A stretch of 64,000 nucleotides of DNA from NCBI RefSeq assembly GCF_004123675.1, contig NZ_CP035417.1, forward strand, positions 2,099,501-2,163,500, in the 5' to 3' direction. The notes under the pieces were generated by a model. The model ran no database searches. It was not told the origin of the DNA and saw only the letters and a program-made list of their open reading frames with translations. Source of the DNA: Leisingera sp. NJS204. GTDB lineage: Bacteria > Pseudomonadota > Alphaproteobacteria > Rhodobacterales > Rhodobacteraceae. Shown in pieces: positions 1 through 11,502 of the stretch; the stretch's first letter is position 1; every line of letters starts with the position of its first letter. Made by a program: the position numbers and the translations under genes.

Positions 1-230
1 GAATTCGACACTGATAGAACTCCTTTTGGAATACGTCCTGCAGGATTCACCTGCATGCTGTCTGTTTGGAACAGAGTGTCGCCGAAGTTTCTTAATTTTC
101 TCCTCATCAGCACCACTGACGGCCTGCTATCCCAAATGTCAGGAGACGTTTGACATGGCTGTAATGCCGATGCGGTGGGCACAGGCTTTGCAGCGTTCAA
201 AGATGACTTCCGGGCCATTGTGCAACGGCA

Positions 231-941
231 CGGCTGGGCTGGGGAGCAGAGCGAATAAGGCCGGTACTGGCGGATGCGGACCATTTACCGCACCAATATC
301 CCTGCCAACCCTTCACCCTCAGCGGCGACCGTAAGCGCGGCCAGGATCCCCGGCACCTCTGACCCGACGTTGCCCGCATCATCCGCGAAGTGCAGCCGGA
401 ATGGTGCTTCTTTGAAAACGTCGCCGGCCATCTCACCCTTGGCCTGCAAGACGTCGTCGGCGACCTTCAAGGCATGGGCTGCCGGGTTGCAGCGCGCGTG
501 CAATCGGCGGCTGAAGCCGGCGGGTCTCATATCAGGCAAAGGCTCTTCATTCTGGCCCACGCCGACCTACAAGCAGGGCGGCAACCGGACCTCGATCCGG
601 ATGGGGCCCGGCAGCTTCCTGTTTGTGGCGGATCAGAATCAGACCGGGGGTCAGGTCTCGCTGAGGACGGCGGGGCTGTGCTGGAAGGTGATGTGGGATC
701 TGATGAAGGCCACCGGCTGGACGCCGGGGCCGCTGGCCTCTTCGCCCCGATGCCTGGTGACCTTGCTGGCTGGGGACGCGCACTCGAAGGGGGCAGCCCT
801 GCTGCAGCAGAACCCTGCCTTCACCGACTGGATGATGGGCTGGCCTGCGGGGGGGACCGATCCGCTGCAGCCGGTAACGGGGTGGTCCCAATGGCTGCAG
901 CGCGCGCGTATCTCGAATTGAGGAAGGAGTTCGAGGTGTGA
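231..941 (+). pseudogene. Decayed DNA (cytosine-5) methyltransferase
   Basis: Remnant of a C5 cytosine methyltransferase. Frame 3 shows the catalytic PCQ motif (codons at 300-308), an in-frame TGA at 360 where relatives have tryptophan (context DPRHL*PDVARII), then the ENV motif (414-422) and an AHAD block near 550. From about 547 the family-like sequence continues in frame 1, ending in a tract of the type NPAFTDWMMGWP before a stop at about 921. One nonsense change and one frameshift therefore break the gene. No target-recognition region can be read with confidence, and the true 5' end is not recognisable. It is probably a phage or mobile-element relic. Confidence 0.7.
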
Positions 942-1054
942 GGCAAACCGTCTCGAACCCTTCAAAAATCGCAAAGCCCCCCATTAAATAGGTGTTCGAA
1001 ACCCTCTGCCGCCCGGCGTTTTTTAACGTTTTGGGCGGCGGATTGCCGCGTTTT

Positions 1055-1230
1055 GCAACGGCAAGTGTCCCGCACTGCAACGCGAAGTGTCCCAAAACCG
1101 CAGCGTCAAAACGCGGAACCGGCGCGGATCCCGACTGGCAATACCCCGGTTTTGGGCTTGAAAATAAGGGATTTCGCGAAAATGAGTTGCTGCAGCGGGA
1201 AATGTCCCGAAATTCAACGCGAAGTGTCCC
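1055..1230 (+). repeat. Four direct repeats, consensus GCAACGnGAAGTGTCCC
   Basis: A 17-base unit ending in AAGTGTCCC (AAATGTCCC in one copy) occurs at 1055-1071, 1077-1093, 1192-1208 and 1214-1230. Within each pair the spacing is exactly 22 bases, two helical turns, and all four face the same way. A GC stem (GCCGCCC/GGGCGGC, about 1010-1041) lies just before. The rest of the gap 942-1348 contains no gene I can support. Repeated short motifs at this spacing resemble the multi-repeat ends of IS21-family elements, but no istA/istB is present, so this is inference. Confidence 0.75.
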
Positions 1231-1348
1231 GCTACACCCGCCACAAACTGCACGGTGGCTTTGCATTTGCGCAGCTTGCCTCAGCCACGCGCGCCCGCTA
1301 TTAAATAAACAACTGTTCAATTCATCTGAGCGACGGGAGGCGCGGCTC

Positions 1349-2488
1349 ATGGATTTCGCACTGACAGAAGAACAGCAGGCCATTTTCGACATGGCCCATG
1401 CATTCGGCCAGGACAACATCGCACCGCATTCCCGCCAGTGGGAAAAAGACGGCACCATCCCCAAATCCCTGTGGCCGCAATTGGCGGAACTGGGTTTTGG
1501 CGGGCTGTATGTGTCTGAGGAATACGGCGGTTCCGGCCTCTCGCGTCTGGATGCCACCCTGGTGTTCGAAGCACTGGCGATGGCGGACCCCGCCATTGGA
1601 TCGTTCCTGTCGATCCACAATATGTGCGGCGGCATGATCGACAAGTTCGGCTCGGAAGAGACCAAGCAGAAATGGCTGCCCGCACTCTGCACGATGGAGA
1701 AGATCTTCTCCTATTGCCTGACCGAACCCGGTTCCGGCTCCGACGCCGCGGCCCTGAAAACCCGCGCCGAGCGCAGCAACGAGGGCTACATCCTGAACGG
1801 CACCAAGGCGTTCATCTCCGGCGGCTCCTACTCCGACGCCTATGTCGTGATGTGCCGCACCGGCGAGGATGGCCCCAAAGGCATCTCCACCGTGGTGGTC
1901 GAGGATGGCAACCCGGGCCTGTCGTTCGGCGCGCTGGAGGACAAGATGGGGTGGAAGGCGCAGCCCACCTCGCAGGTGCAGTTCGACGATTGCGCGATCC
2001 CCGCGGACAACCTGATCGGCGAGGAAGGCAAGGGCTTTTCCTACGCGATGGCCGGACTTGACGGCGGCCGTCTGAACATCTCAGCCGGCGCGCTTGGCGG
2101 CGCCCAGACAGCGCTGGATCAGACCGTGCAGTATATGTCCGAGCGCAAGGCCTTTGGTAAATCCATCAACCAGTTCCAGGCACTTCAGTTCCGGCTGGCG
2201 GAATATGAAACCCGCCTGCAGGCCGCCCGAACCTTCCTGCGCCAGGCGGCGTGGAAGCTGGACACCGGCGCCCACGACGCCTCCAAGTTCTGCGCCATGG
2301 CCAAGCTGATGGTCACCGACACTGCCTTTGACGTGGCCAACGGCTGCCTGCAGCTGCACGGCGGCTACGGGTATCTGGCGGACTACGGGGTTGAGAAGAT
2401 CGTGCGCGACCTGCGGGTGCACCAGATCTTGGAGGGAACCAATGAAATCATGCGCCTGATCGTCGCCCGCCAGCTGATTGCCGCGTAA
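1349..2488 (+). CDS. Acyl-CoA dehydrogenase (probable isobutyryl-CoA dehydrogenase)
   Basis: FAD flavoprotein of 379 residues, normal for the acyl-CoA dehydrogenase family. Visible features are the N-terminal helical domain, the signature YCLTEPGSGSDAA near residue 123, the second signature QLHGGYGYLADYGV, and the C-terminal HQILEGTNEI, whose glutamate (about residue 362) fits the catalytic base of short-chain enzymes. The ATG at 1349 is chosen over upstream in-frame starts because GGGAGG sits 8 bases before it and the protein begins as relatives do (MDFALTEEQ). It is followed closely by a 3-hydroxyisobutyryl-CoA hydrolase and mmsB, which points to oxidation of isobutyryl-CoA to methacrylyl-CoA in valine breakdown. 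Exact substrate is inferred from context. Confidence 0.92.
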   Translation: MDFALTEEQQAIFDMAHAFGQDNIAPHSRQWEKDGTIPKSLWPQLAELGFGGLYVSEEYGGSGLSRLDATLVFEALAMADPAIGSFLSIHNMCGGMIDKFGSEETKQKWLPALCTMEKIFSYCLTEPGSGSDAAALKTRAERSNEGYILNGTKAFISGGSYSDAYVVMCRTGEDGPKGISTVVVEDGNPGLSFGALEDKMGWKAQPTSQVQFDDCAIPADNLIGEEGKGFSYAMAGLDGGRLNISAGALGGAQTALDQTVQYMSERKAFGKSINQFQALQFRLAEYETRLQAARTFLRQAAWKLDTGAHDASKFCAMAKLMVTDTAFDVANGCLQLHGGYGYLADYGVEKIVRDLRVHQILEGTNEIMRLIVARQLIAA

Positions 2489-2539
2489 ACTGCAGCCGAC
2501 ATAATTACCCCGGCGCAACACCACGATGGAGCACCCAGG

Positions 2540-3586
2540 ATGAGTGATATCCATATCCGCAAATCCGGCCAGGCCGGCCGCATCACCTTCACCCGCCCCA
2601 AGGCGCTGAACGCGATGAGCTATGAGATGTGCATGGCCATTGATGCAGCGATGCGGGAGTGGGCCAAGGATAACAGCGTCAAGCTGGTGGTGATCGACGC
2701 CGAAGGCGACAAGGCCTTTTGCGCCGGTGGCGACATTGCCGAGCTGTATGATACCGGCACCAAAGGCGATTACAGCTATGGCCGTACCTTCTGGCGCGAT
2801 GAATACCGGCTGAACGCGCTGATTTTTGAATACAAGAAACCGGTGATCAGCTTCATGCAGGGCTTCACCATGGGCGGCGGCGTTGGCATCGGCTGCCATG
2901 GCACCCACCGGGTTGTGAATGAAACCAGCCAGATTGCCATGCCTGAGGTCGGCATCGGCCTGGTGCCGGATGTGGGCGGCTCCTTGATGCTGGCGCTGGC
3001 GCCGGATCATTTGGGCGAATACCTTGGCATGACCGCGGCCAGGATGGGCGCCGATGACGCGATCCTTGCGGGTTTTGCTGATTTTTTCATCCCGCAAGAG
3101 CAATGGCCCGCGATGATATCCGCGCTGGAAGAAACCGGCGCCGCCAAACTGGTCGAGGACGCCGCCCTGCCCGCTCCGCAAGGAAAGCTGCGCCCGGCGC
3201 TGGCGGATATCTCCCGCCACTTCGCCAAGGAGACGCTGGAAGACATTCAAGCCAGCCTCCAGGCTGAGGACAGCGATTTTGCCGCCGCGACGTTGAAATC
3301 CCTCAGCCGCAACTCGCCGCTGTCGATGGCCTGCACGCTGGAAATGCTGCGCCGCCTGCGCGCGGATGGCCCTGCCATCCGCCGGGCGCTGGATCTGGAA
3401 TACCGCTACACCTTCCGCGCCATGGACAAGAGTGATTTCCTGGAGGGCATCCGGGCCCAGATCATTGACAAGGACCGCAATCCGAAATGGCAATATGCAA
3501 ACCAGGCTGTACCTGCGCAGGCGATTGAAGACATGCTGGCGCCCTTGGGCGCAGATGCGCTGACATTTGAGGAGGAACTCACATGA
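2540..3586 (+). CDS. 3-hydroxyisobutyryl-CoA hydrolase (enoyl-CoA hydratase superfamily)
   Basis: Crotonase-fold protein of 348 residues, the length of HIBCH-type hydrolases rather than the roughly 260 residues of simple enoyl-CoA hydratases. It shows the CoA-binding strand KAFCAGGDI, the oxyanion segment FTMGGGVGIG and the MPEVGIGLVPDVGG segment that carries the catalytic carboxylates of this subgroup. It should release CoA from 3-hydroxyisobutyryl-CoA so that the next gene product (mmsB) can oxidise the free acid. It starts 51 bases after the dehydrogenase, and its stop overlaps the mmsB start (ATGA), consistent with one operon and coupled translation. Confidence 0.9.
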   Translation: MSDIHIRKSGQAGRITFTRPKALNAMSYEMCMAIDAAMREWAKDNSVKLVVIDAEGDKAFCAGGDIAELYDTGTKGDYSYGRTFWRDEYRLNALIFEYKKPVISFMQGFTMGGGVGIGCHGTHRVVNETSQIAMPEVGIGLVPDVGGSLMLALAPDHLGEYLGMTAARMGADDAILAGFADFFIPQEQWPAMISALEETGAAKLVEDAALPAPQGKLRPALADISRHFAKETLEDIQASLQAEDSDFAAATLKSLSRNSPLSMACTLEMLRRLRADGPAIRRALDLEYRYTFRAMDKSDFLEGIRAQIIDKDRNPKWQYANQAVPAQAIEDMLAPLGADALTFEEELT

Positions 3587-4458
3587 AAATCGGATTTATA
3601 GGACTGGGCAACATGGGCGGGCCGATGGCCGCCAACCTGGCCAAAGCAGGCCACGAGGTCACCGGTTTTGATATGGCCGATGTCAGCATCGAAGGCGTGA
3701 CAATGGCCGCCTCCGGCCCCGAGGCCGCAGCAGGCGCCGACGCCGTCATCACCATGCTGCCCAACGGCGCCATCCTGCGCCTTGTCGCGGCTGAGATCAT
3801 CCCGGCAATGACCAAAGGCGGCGCCTTCATCGACTGCTCCACCGTCGACGTGGACTCCGCCCGCGCGGTTGCCGAACAGGCCGACGCCGCAGGTCTTTTG
3901 TCCGTGGACGCCCCGGTCTCCGGCGGCATCGGCGGCGCGGCCGGCGGCACGCTCACCTTCATGGCCGGCGGCTCGGCTGATGCCTTTGCCGCCGCCGAAC
4001 CGCTGTTTGATATCATGGGTCAAAAGGCTGTGCATTGCGGCGAGGCCGGCGCCGGTCAGGCGGCCAAGATCTGCAACAACATGATCCTCGGCGTGACGAT
4101 GATTGCCACCTGCGAGGCCTTTGCGCTGGCCGACAAGCTGGGTCTTGACCGGCAGAAGATGTTCGATGTGGTCTCCACCTCCTCCGGCTACAGCTGGACC
4201 ATGAACGCCTATTGCCCGGCACCGGGCGTCGGCCCGCAGTCGCCCGCCGACAACAATTACCAGCCCGGATTTGCGGCTGAGCTGATGCTGAAGGACCTGG
4301 GCCTTAGCCAGCAAGCCGCGGCCAGCGCCGACGCCGACACGCCGATGGGGGAACTGGCCATGGCGCTGTACAAGAAATTCGTCGAGGACGAAGACGGCAA
4401 AGGCATGGATTTTTCTGCCATGCTGCCGCGGTTCGAGACACGCGGCCGCGACGGCTGA
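3583..4458 (+). CDS. mmsB: 3-hydroxyisobutyrate dehydrogenase
   Basis: NAD-dependent beta-hydroxyacid dehydrogenase of 291 residues. The Rossmann motif GLGNMGGPMAANLAKAGH starts near residue 7; the substrate segment DAPVSGGIGGA and the GAGQAAKICNNM segment with the expected catalytic lysine follow. It converts 3-hydroxyisobutyrate to methylmalonate semialdehyde. The start overlaps the preceding hydrolase stop by four bases. The usual partner mmsA (methylmalonate-semialdehyde dehydrogenase) is not next to it here; upstream of the operon lies repeat and pseudogene sequence instead. Confidence 0.93.
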   Translation: MKIGFIGLGNMGGPMAANLAKAGHEVTGFDMADVSIEGVTMAASGPEAAAGADAVITMLPNGAILRLVAAEIIPAMTKGGAFIDCSTVDVDSARAVAEQADAAGLLSVDAPVSGGIGGAAGGTLTFMAGGSADAFAAAEPLFDIMGQKAVHCGEAGAGQAAKICNNMILGVTMIATCEAFALADKLGLDRQKMFDVVSTSSGYSWTMNAYCPAPGVGPQSPADNNYQPGFAAELMLKDLGLSQQAAASADADTPMGELAMALYKKFVEDEDGKGMDFSAMLPRFETRGRDG

Positions 4459-4499
4459 GGCTTGCCTCCTCAAACGCAGGCTTTGAACAAATGACCTGT

Positions 4500-4551
4500 C
4501 AGGCGGCCTGTTCCGGGCCGCCTGTTGTGCCCGGCGTTTTTAAAATACCCT
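4500..4551 (+). terminator. Terminator of the valine-catabolic operon
   Basis: A perfect 9-bp stem CAGGCGGCC/GGCCGCCTG with a 7-base loop (4500-4524) lies 42 bases after the mmsB stop and is followed by a weak T run in GGCGTTTTTAAAA. It is placed correctly to end the three-gene operon. Confidence 0.65.
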
Positions 4552-4668
4552 TAAAATTCGAGTAAACTCCAGGATTTCGGCACCAGCCCGCCACAGTTCT
4601 GTCTCAGTTCCCCAGCATTCCGGTAAGCGATCGTAAATTCTCGCACACCCGGAGGCGCGCTGTCTGTT

Positions 4669-6240
4669 ATGGCCACGGCAACGGAACTGAACATCAACTC
4701 CTCTGCAACCGCCACCCAGATGGCAGAGGAAATCTTTGGCGACGGCGTCACGGTTGAAAGTGCCAGCTACAGCGGCGACAGCCTGTCATCGGGCATCTAC
4801 ACTGGCGCTGATACAACCACACCAGGCGTAGCACCTGCAGATTCCGGCGTGATCCTGTCGACAGGTTACGCCCGCGACTTTACCAACAGCGACGGCAGCA
4901 CCAACACAAACGTCCGCGGCAACACCAGCACCAATACCACCGGCGCCAACAACGACGCGGATTTCAACGCCCTCGCCGGTGCCGCCACCCGCGATGCCTC
5001 GTTTCTGGAAATCGACTTCACCCCGGACGGCGACCTGCTGACCATCGACTTTGTGCTGTCCTCCGAGGAATACCCCGAGTTCGCCAATTCGCAATACAAT
5101 GACGTGGTCGGTGTCTGGGTGAATGGAGTAGAGGCCCAGGTCTCCATCGGCAACGGCACCGCGTCGATCGGCAATATCAACGATGGCACCGAAAACGTCT
5201 ATGTCGACAACACCGGCGACCAGTTCAACACCGAAATGGACGGGTTCACCATCACCCTGACCTTTGTCGCTCCGGTGAATGCAGGGGAGATCAACACCCT
5301 CAAGATCGGCGTCGCCGATACTGTAGACAGCAGCTATGACACCAACCTGCTGATTGCCGGCGGCTCAGTGCAGACAGCGGTGGTCGCGCAGGATGACCAG
5401 GAAGATATCGCGATCAACAAGACCCGTGTGGTGGATGTACTGGAAAACGACACCACCACCGGCGGCACGCTGACCATCACCCATATCAATGGCCAGGAAG
5501 TGTTCGCAAATGATACCGTCACCCTGGCAACCGGACAGCAGATCACTCTGAACGCCGACGGCACCTTGACCGTCGTCACCGATGGCGACCTGGAAACCGT
5601 CTATTTCAACTACACTGCAGACAACGGTCTGGGCAACTCCGACACCGGCCTGGTCGAGATCAACCAGACGGTTCCCTGCTTCCTGCGCGGCACCCTGATC
5701 CGGGTGCCCGGCGGTGAAATCCCGGTCGAGGACCTGCGCCCCGGCATGGAGGTTCTTACCTACGACAACGGCCCGCAGCCCCTGCAATGGACCGGCAGCC
5801 GCCGCATCGCCTGCACGCCCGGGACCGCTCCGATCCGCTTTGCCAAAGGCAGCTGCGGCAACAGCCGCGACCTATATGTGTCGCCGCAGCACCGGATGCT
5901 GGTTTCCGGCAGCCGCGCCGAGCTGCTGTTCGGCGAGGGTGAGGTTCTGGTCAAGGCCAAGGACCTGGTGAACGACAGCACCATCCGCCCGGCGCTGGAG
6001 ATGCAGGAAGCGCAGTATGTCCACCTGCTGTTCGGCCGCCACCAGATTCTCTGGGCCGACGGCGCCCTCAGCGAAAGCTACCAGCCCGGCCCGCAAACAG
6101 CGGCAGGATTTGACGCTGGCACCTTGGCGGAAATCCGCGAATTGTTCCCGGAACTCTGCGCTGAAACCGGCCGCGGGTACGGAAATGCGGCGCGGCTGGC
6201 CCTGCGCAGCCATGAAGCGCGGGTTCTTGCCGCTGCGTAA
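4669..6240 (+). CDS. Choice-of-anchor L and Hint domain secreted protein
   Basis: 523-residue protein without a classical signal peptide. Residues about 10-240 are rich in Asp, Asn, Thr and Gly and match the choice-of-anchor-L pattern (VILSTGYARDF; SSEEYPEFANSQYNDVVGVWVNG; FNTEMDGFT). A cadherin-like segment follows (about 250-330; VVDVLENDTTTGG). Residues about 335-480 form a Hint_2 domain starting PCFLRGTLIRVPGGEIPVEDLRPGM, with the Cys at the splice-like position and the late block SPQHRMLV. Such proteins are frequent in Rhodobacterales and are thought to leave by type I-like routes; the Hint domain suggests autoprocessing. CGGAGG precedes the start, somewhat far off. No secretion genes are adjacent. 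Role unknown. Confidence 0.8.
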   Translation: MATATELNINSSATATQMAEEIFGDGVTVESASYSGDSLSSGIYTGADTTTPGVAPADSGVILSTGYARDFTNSDGSTNTNVRGNTSTNTTGANNDADFNALAGAATRDASFLEIDFTPDGDLLTIDFVLSSEEYPEFANSQYNDVVGVWVNGVEAQVSIGNGTASIGNINDGTENVYVDNTGDQFNTEMDGFTITLTFVAPVNAGEINTLKIGVADTVDSSYDTNLLIAGGSVQTAVVAQDDQEDIAINKTRVVDVLENDTTTGGTLTITHINGQEVFANDTVTLATGQQITLNADGTLTVVTDGDLETVYFNYTADNGLGNSDTGLVEINQTVPCFLRGTLIRVPGGEIPVEDLRPGMEVLTYDNGPQPLQWTGSRRIACTPGTAPIRFAKGSCGNSRDLYVSPQHRMLVSGSRAELLFGEGEVLVKAKDLVNDSTIRPALEMQEAQYVHLLFGRHQILWADGALSESYQPGPQTAAGFDAGTLAEIRELFPELCAETGRGYGNAARLALRSHEARVLAAA

Positions 6241-6338
6241 CCGGCTGCAGGCGGGCCGCCGCCGCCGGCTTTACCGCCCTCTTGGATTTTGCGCCTGGCC
6301 CGTTATGTCAATGGCGACCAGGAAAGGACCCGCCGTAA

Positions 6339-6692
6339 ATGGTACGCCGTTATTTTGTTTCCATCATTGTTCTCGCCGCCACTTGTGCAGTGGCTATTCC
6401 GCTTGCTGCAGGCAATGGCATCGGACATGGCAAGTCGGACCAGGCAGGCTTGCACTGCCCGGCAGGCCTGGCCAAGACCTCATCGCATTGCGTGCCGCCG
6501 GACCATGCCAAGAAGTTCTACCGCCGCGGCGACCATATTCTGGATGAGTACATCTGGATCGGGTCTCCCGGCGAATGGGCACCGGACCCATTTGGCAGCT
6601 ATGTTCAGGCCGGCGGCTATGTCTATCAGGTGAACCGCGAGACCCAGAAAGTGCTGCGCCTGATCGGTGCCGAGGCGGACCTGGCGAACTGA
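6339..6692 (+). CDS. Small exported protein of unknown function
   Basis: 117 residues. The N-terminus (MVRRYF, then about 18 hydrophobic residues ending near AAG) is a clear Sec signal peptide. The mature part has two cysteines (LHCPAGLAKTSSHCVPP) and a C-terminal stretch with the pattern DHILDEYIWIGSPGEW...YVYQVNRETQKVLRLIG, which resembles small RcnB-like periplasmic proteins, though I cannot place it securely. It stands alone between the Hint protein and the convergent XRE regulator. Confidence 0.6.
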   Translation: MVRRYFVSIIVLAATCAVAIPLAAGNGIGHGKSDQAGLHCPAGLAKTSSHCVPPDHAKKFYRRGDHILDEYIWIGSPGEWAPDPFGSYVQAGGYVYQVNRETQKVLRLIGAEADLAN

Positions 6693-6708
6693 CCCGCCGC
6701 ACTGCCTG

Positions 6709-7479
6709 CTAGCGGCCGCCCATAGCGGCCATCGTCTCCCGCGTGGCCTCATCAGCCGGAAACAGCATTTCGATCCGCAGCTCCGCCATCGCCAGATCCC
6801 CTGTGCCGCCGAACTGGGTAATGGTGGAAAAGAACGACAGCACCTGCCCGCCCATCCGGTAGCGGGCCGGGATCACCGCGGGCAGCTCCCCCTCAGGTGC
6901 GCAGCCCGAGGCCGCCACCATCCGCTGCAGCCGCTCTACCGCCTGTTCCAGCACCGGATCCTCGCCGAAATGGGCCAGCTCGGTTCTAAGCCGGGCCAGG
7001 CTCAGCCGTTCAACATCCTGCAGGTTCTCCAGCACTTCCCGCAGACCGGCGTTCTCCAGCAGAGCCTCAATCAGGCTGCAGCCCGCACTGATCCCTACGC
7101 CTTCAAGCATTAGGGCCGCAGGCCGGTTCAGGCGCAATAGCCGCCAATGCCGGTCGATCATCAGCGCCGGATACGGCTCATGCGCGATCATCATCTGTTC
7201 AGCGGCCTGCTTCAGCGGCGCCAATTCCGCATCGTTCAGATTCCTCCGTGAAAACACAGGTGCCAGACCGGCAGCCGCCAGCAGCTGATTGCGCGCCCCG
7301 CCCGGCACCTGCAGTTCATCGCTTAAGCGCAGCACCATGCCGCGGCTGGGCCGCGACCTTCCGCTCTCCAGAAAGGACAGATGCCGCGCCGAGACTCCGG
7401 CCTCCAGCGCCAGCGCCATTTGGCTCATCCGCCGCAGCCCGCGCCATTTCTTCAGAACCGCGCCGAAACCTTCCGCCAT
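6709..7479 (-). CDS. XRE-family regulator with MmyB-like ligand domain
   Basis: 256 residues. Residues 1-65 form an XRE helix-turn-helix (LKKWRGLRRMSQMALALEAGVSARHLSFLESGRSRPS). Residues about 90-250 match the MmyB-like ligand-binding region typical of this regulator class (YPALMIDRHWRLLRLNRPA; GGQVLSFFSTITQFGGTGDLAMAELRIEMLFPAD). It is divergent from a small membrane protein, with a 15-bp palindrome between them, so it probably regulates itself and that neighbour. The ligand is unknown. Confidence 0.88.
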   Translation of the reverse strand: MAEGFGAVLKKWRGLRRMSQMALALEAGVSARHLSFLESGRSRPSRGMVLRLSDELQVPGGARNQLLAAAGLAPVFSRRNLNDAELAPLKQAAEQMMIAHEPYPALMIDRHWRLLRLNRPAALMLEGVGISAGCSLIEALLENAGLREVLENLQDVERLSLARLRTELAHFGEDPVLEQAVERLQRMVAASGCAPEGELPAVIPARYRMGGQVLSFFSTITQFGGTGDLAMAELRIEMLFPADEATRETMAAMGGR

Positions 7480-7528
7480 GAGCTGTCTCCTTTTCCCGCA
7501 GCATAGACAGGCACAATCAGAAGTTCAC

Positions 7529-7543
7529 TTACCTCCAAGGTAA
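7529..7543. promoter_or_regulatory. Palindromic operator candidate TTACCTCCAAGGTAA
   Basis: A perfect dyad, TTACCT-CCA-AGGTAA, lies in the 121-base divergent gap between the XRE regulator and the membrane protein gene. Its position suits an autoregulatory operator for the XRE protein. No binding data; position and symmetry are the only evidence. Confidence 0.45.
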
Positions 7544-7600
7544 TTGTTCCGCTTCCGTGCCTGACTGCATTCTGCGCGCAGACATTATCAGGAGCTTCCA

Positions 7601-8035
7601 ATGACCCATTCAGCTGCAATCCGCATGCTCAAAACCGTCACGATACTCGCCGCCGCCTTCGGGCTGGCTATGATACTGGCGCTGGCCACCCCGCTCGGCA
7701 CTGCACTAAGCCTATTCATCGATCTCGCCTTTCTGCCGGTGGACGGCGCCCAGGCGCTTACCCCCGGCGCGGCCGCCCTGATGACCGCCATCAGCGGCGG
7801 GCTAATGTGCGGCTTCTGCGTGCTGATCTACCTGGTGACAGAGCATATCTACAGCACCAACCCGGCTCTTGGCCGCCGCCTGCTGATCCCGGCCCTGCTG
7901 GCCTGGTACGTGCCCGACAGCCTCGGCTCCCTCGCCGCCGGCGCCTGGTTCAACGTTGTGATGAACACGCTCTTCCTGCTGTTGTTCCTGGTGCCGCTGA
8001 TGCTGGCCCGCCCCGCCGCCGCGCAAACTGCATGA
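7601..8035 (+). CDS. Small integral membrane protein
   Basis: 144 residues with four likely membrane spans (about 12-35, 55-80, 92-110 and 112-135) and no recognisable catalytic motif. AGGAG lies just before the ATG. Divergently placed against an MmyB-type XRE regulator, an arrangement in which the regulator usually controls the neighbour. Function unknown; not assignable to a named family by eye. Confidence 0.65.
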   Translation: MTHSAAIRMLKTVTILAAAFGLAMILALATPLGTALSLFIDLAFLPVDGAQALTPGAAALMTAISGGLMCGFCVLIYLVTEHIYSTNPALGRRLLIPALLAWYVPDSLGSLAAGAWFNVVMNTLFLLLFLVPLMLARPAAAQTA

Positions 8036-8052
8036 ATAATGAGGGCGAAACC

Positions 8053-8121
8053 GCCCCCTTTCATCTTTCCAGAAATACTCCGGGGTGAATTGGCCAAAGG
8101 CCAAGAGGGGCTGCGCCCCTC
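8053..8121 (-). terminator. Terminator region with TATTTnTGGAAAGATGAA motif (copy 1)
   Basis: Read on the minus strand, GAGTATTTCTGGAAAGATGA (8080-8061) runs into a GGCG/CGCC hairpin and then towards the convergent membrane-protein gene. A second hairpin, GAGGGGC/GCCCCTC, sits at 8106-8121. It lies about 95 bases past the stop of the minus-strand gene at 8175. Two more copies of the same arrangement follow cysK and cysE. Confidence 0.55.
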
Positions 8122-8174
8122 ATCCCAGCTCCAGTCTTGCTCCGCTAAACGAAATGCTTTTGCGGCTAAACAGC

Positions 8175-8554
8175 TTAAGGACCGATGGACACTGGCAAGC
8201 CGGCAAGAAGCCGTTTCCAATATCTGGCGCAGCTTGATAAGACCCGTGCAAACTCCCGATGCACATCAAGTGTAGACGGCAATAACCGCCACTCATCAAT
8301 TCTGGCGTCTATCAGCCGGTCCCCAAGTTCTTTTCCCATCACAGGGTAGGCCCGAAACCGCAGCTTCTCTGCCAATTCCCTCCATTCGTCCATTCTCCGT
8401 TGTCCCGCGATTGTTGGCTCAGTTTCTAAAACTGAGAACAACGCGCTGCACTCGCAGAGTTCTAGCGCCCAGCTAAAACACTTCGGCGCACGCTCAGCAA
8501 TTGCAAATGGGACTTGCAGCATCAGCACGAACCCGACCGCAAATCCCACAACTT

Positions 8555-8558
<4 letters not shown>
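8175..8558 (-). CDS. Small secreted protein translationally coupled to uvrA
   Basis: 127 residues starting with GTG; the start overlaps the uvrA stop as GTGA, so translation is probably coupled. The N-terminus ([24 protein letters not shown]) is a good Sec signal peptide. The rest is helical and basic, with cysteines near residues 27, 34 and 36 and one late. The codon pattern is less GC-rich than uvrA's. No family recognised. Its place directly behind the SOS-controlled uvrA means it would be co-expressed during DNA damage. Confidence 0.55.
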
Positions 8559-11413
<2,855 letters not shown>

Positions 11414-11502
11414 AATGCCCCCGTGCCCGCGCCTGCCAAACCAGCGGCAAACGCCCGCCATACAAATAGGGAATGCACCGGGAAACGCCAAGCCCCAAAA
11501 GA

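Noticed and set aside
26-334. 102-codon plus-strand ORF at the left edge
   Set aside because: No ribosome site, no recognisable motif, and its 3' half overlaps the methyltransferase relic in a different frame.
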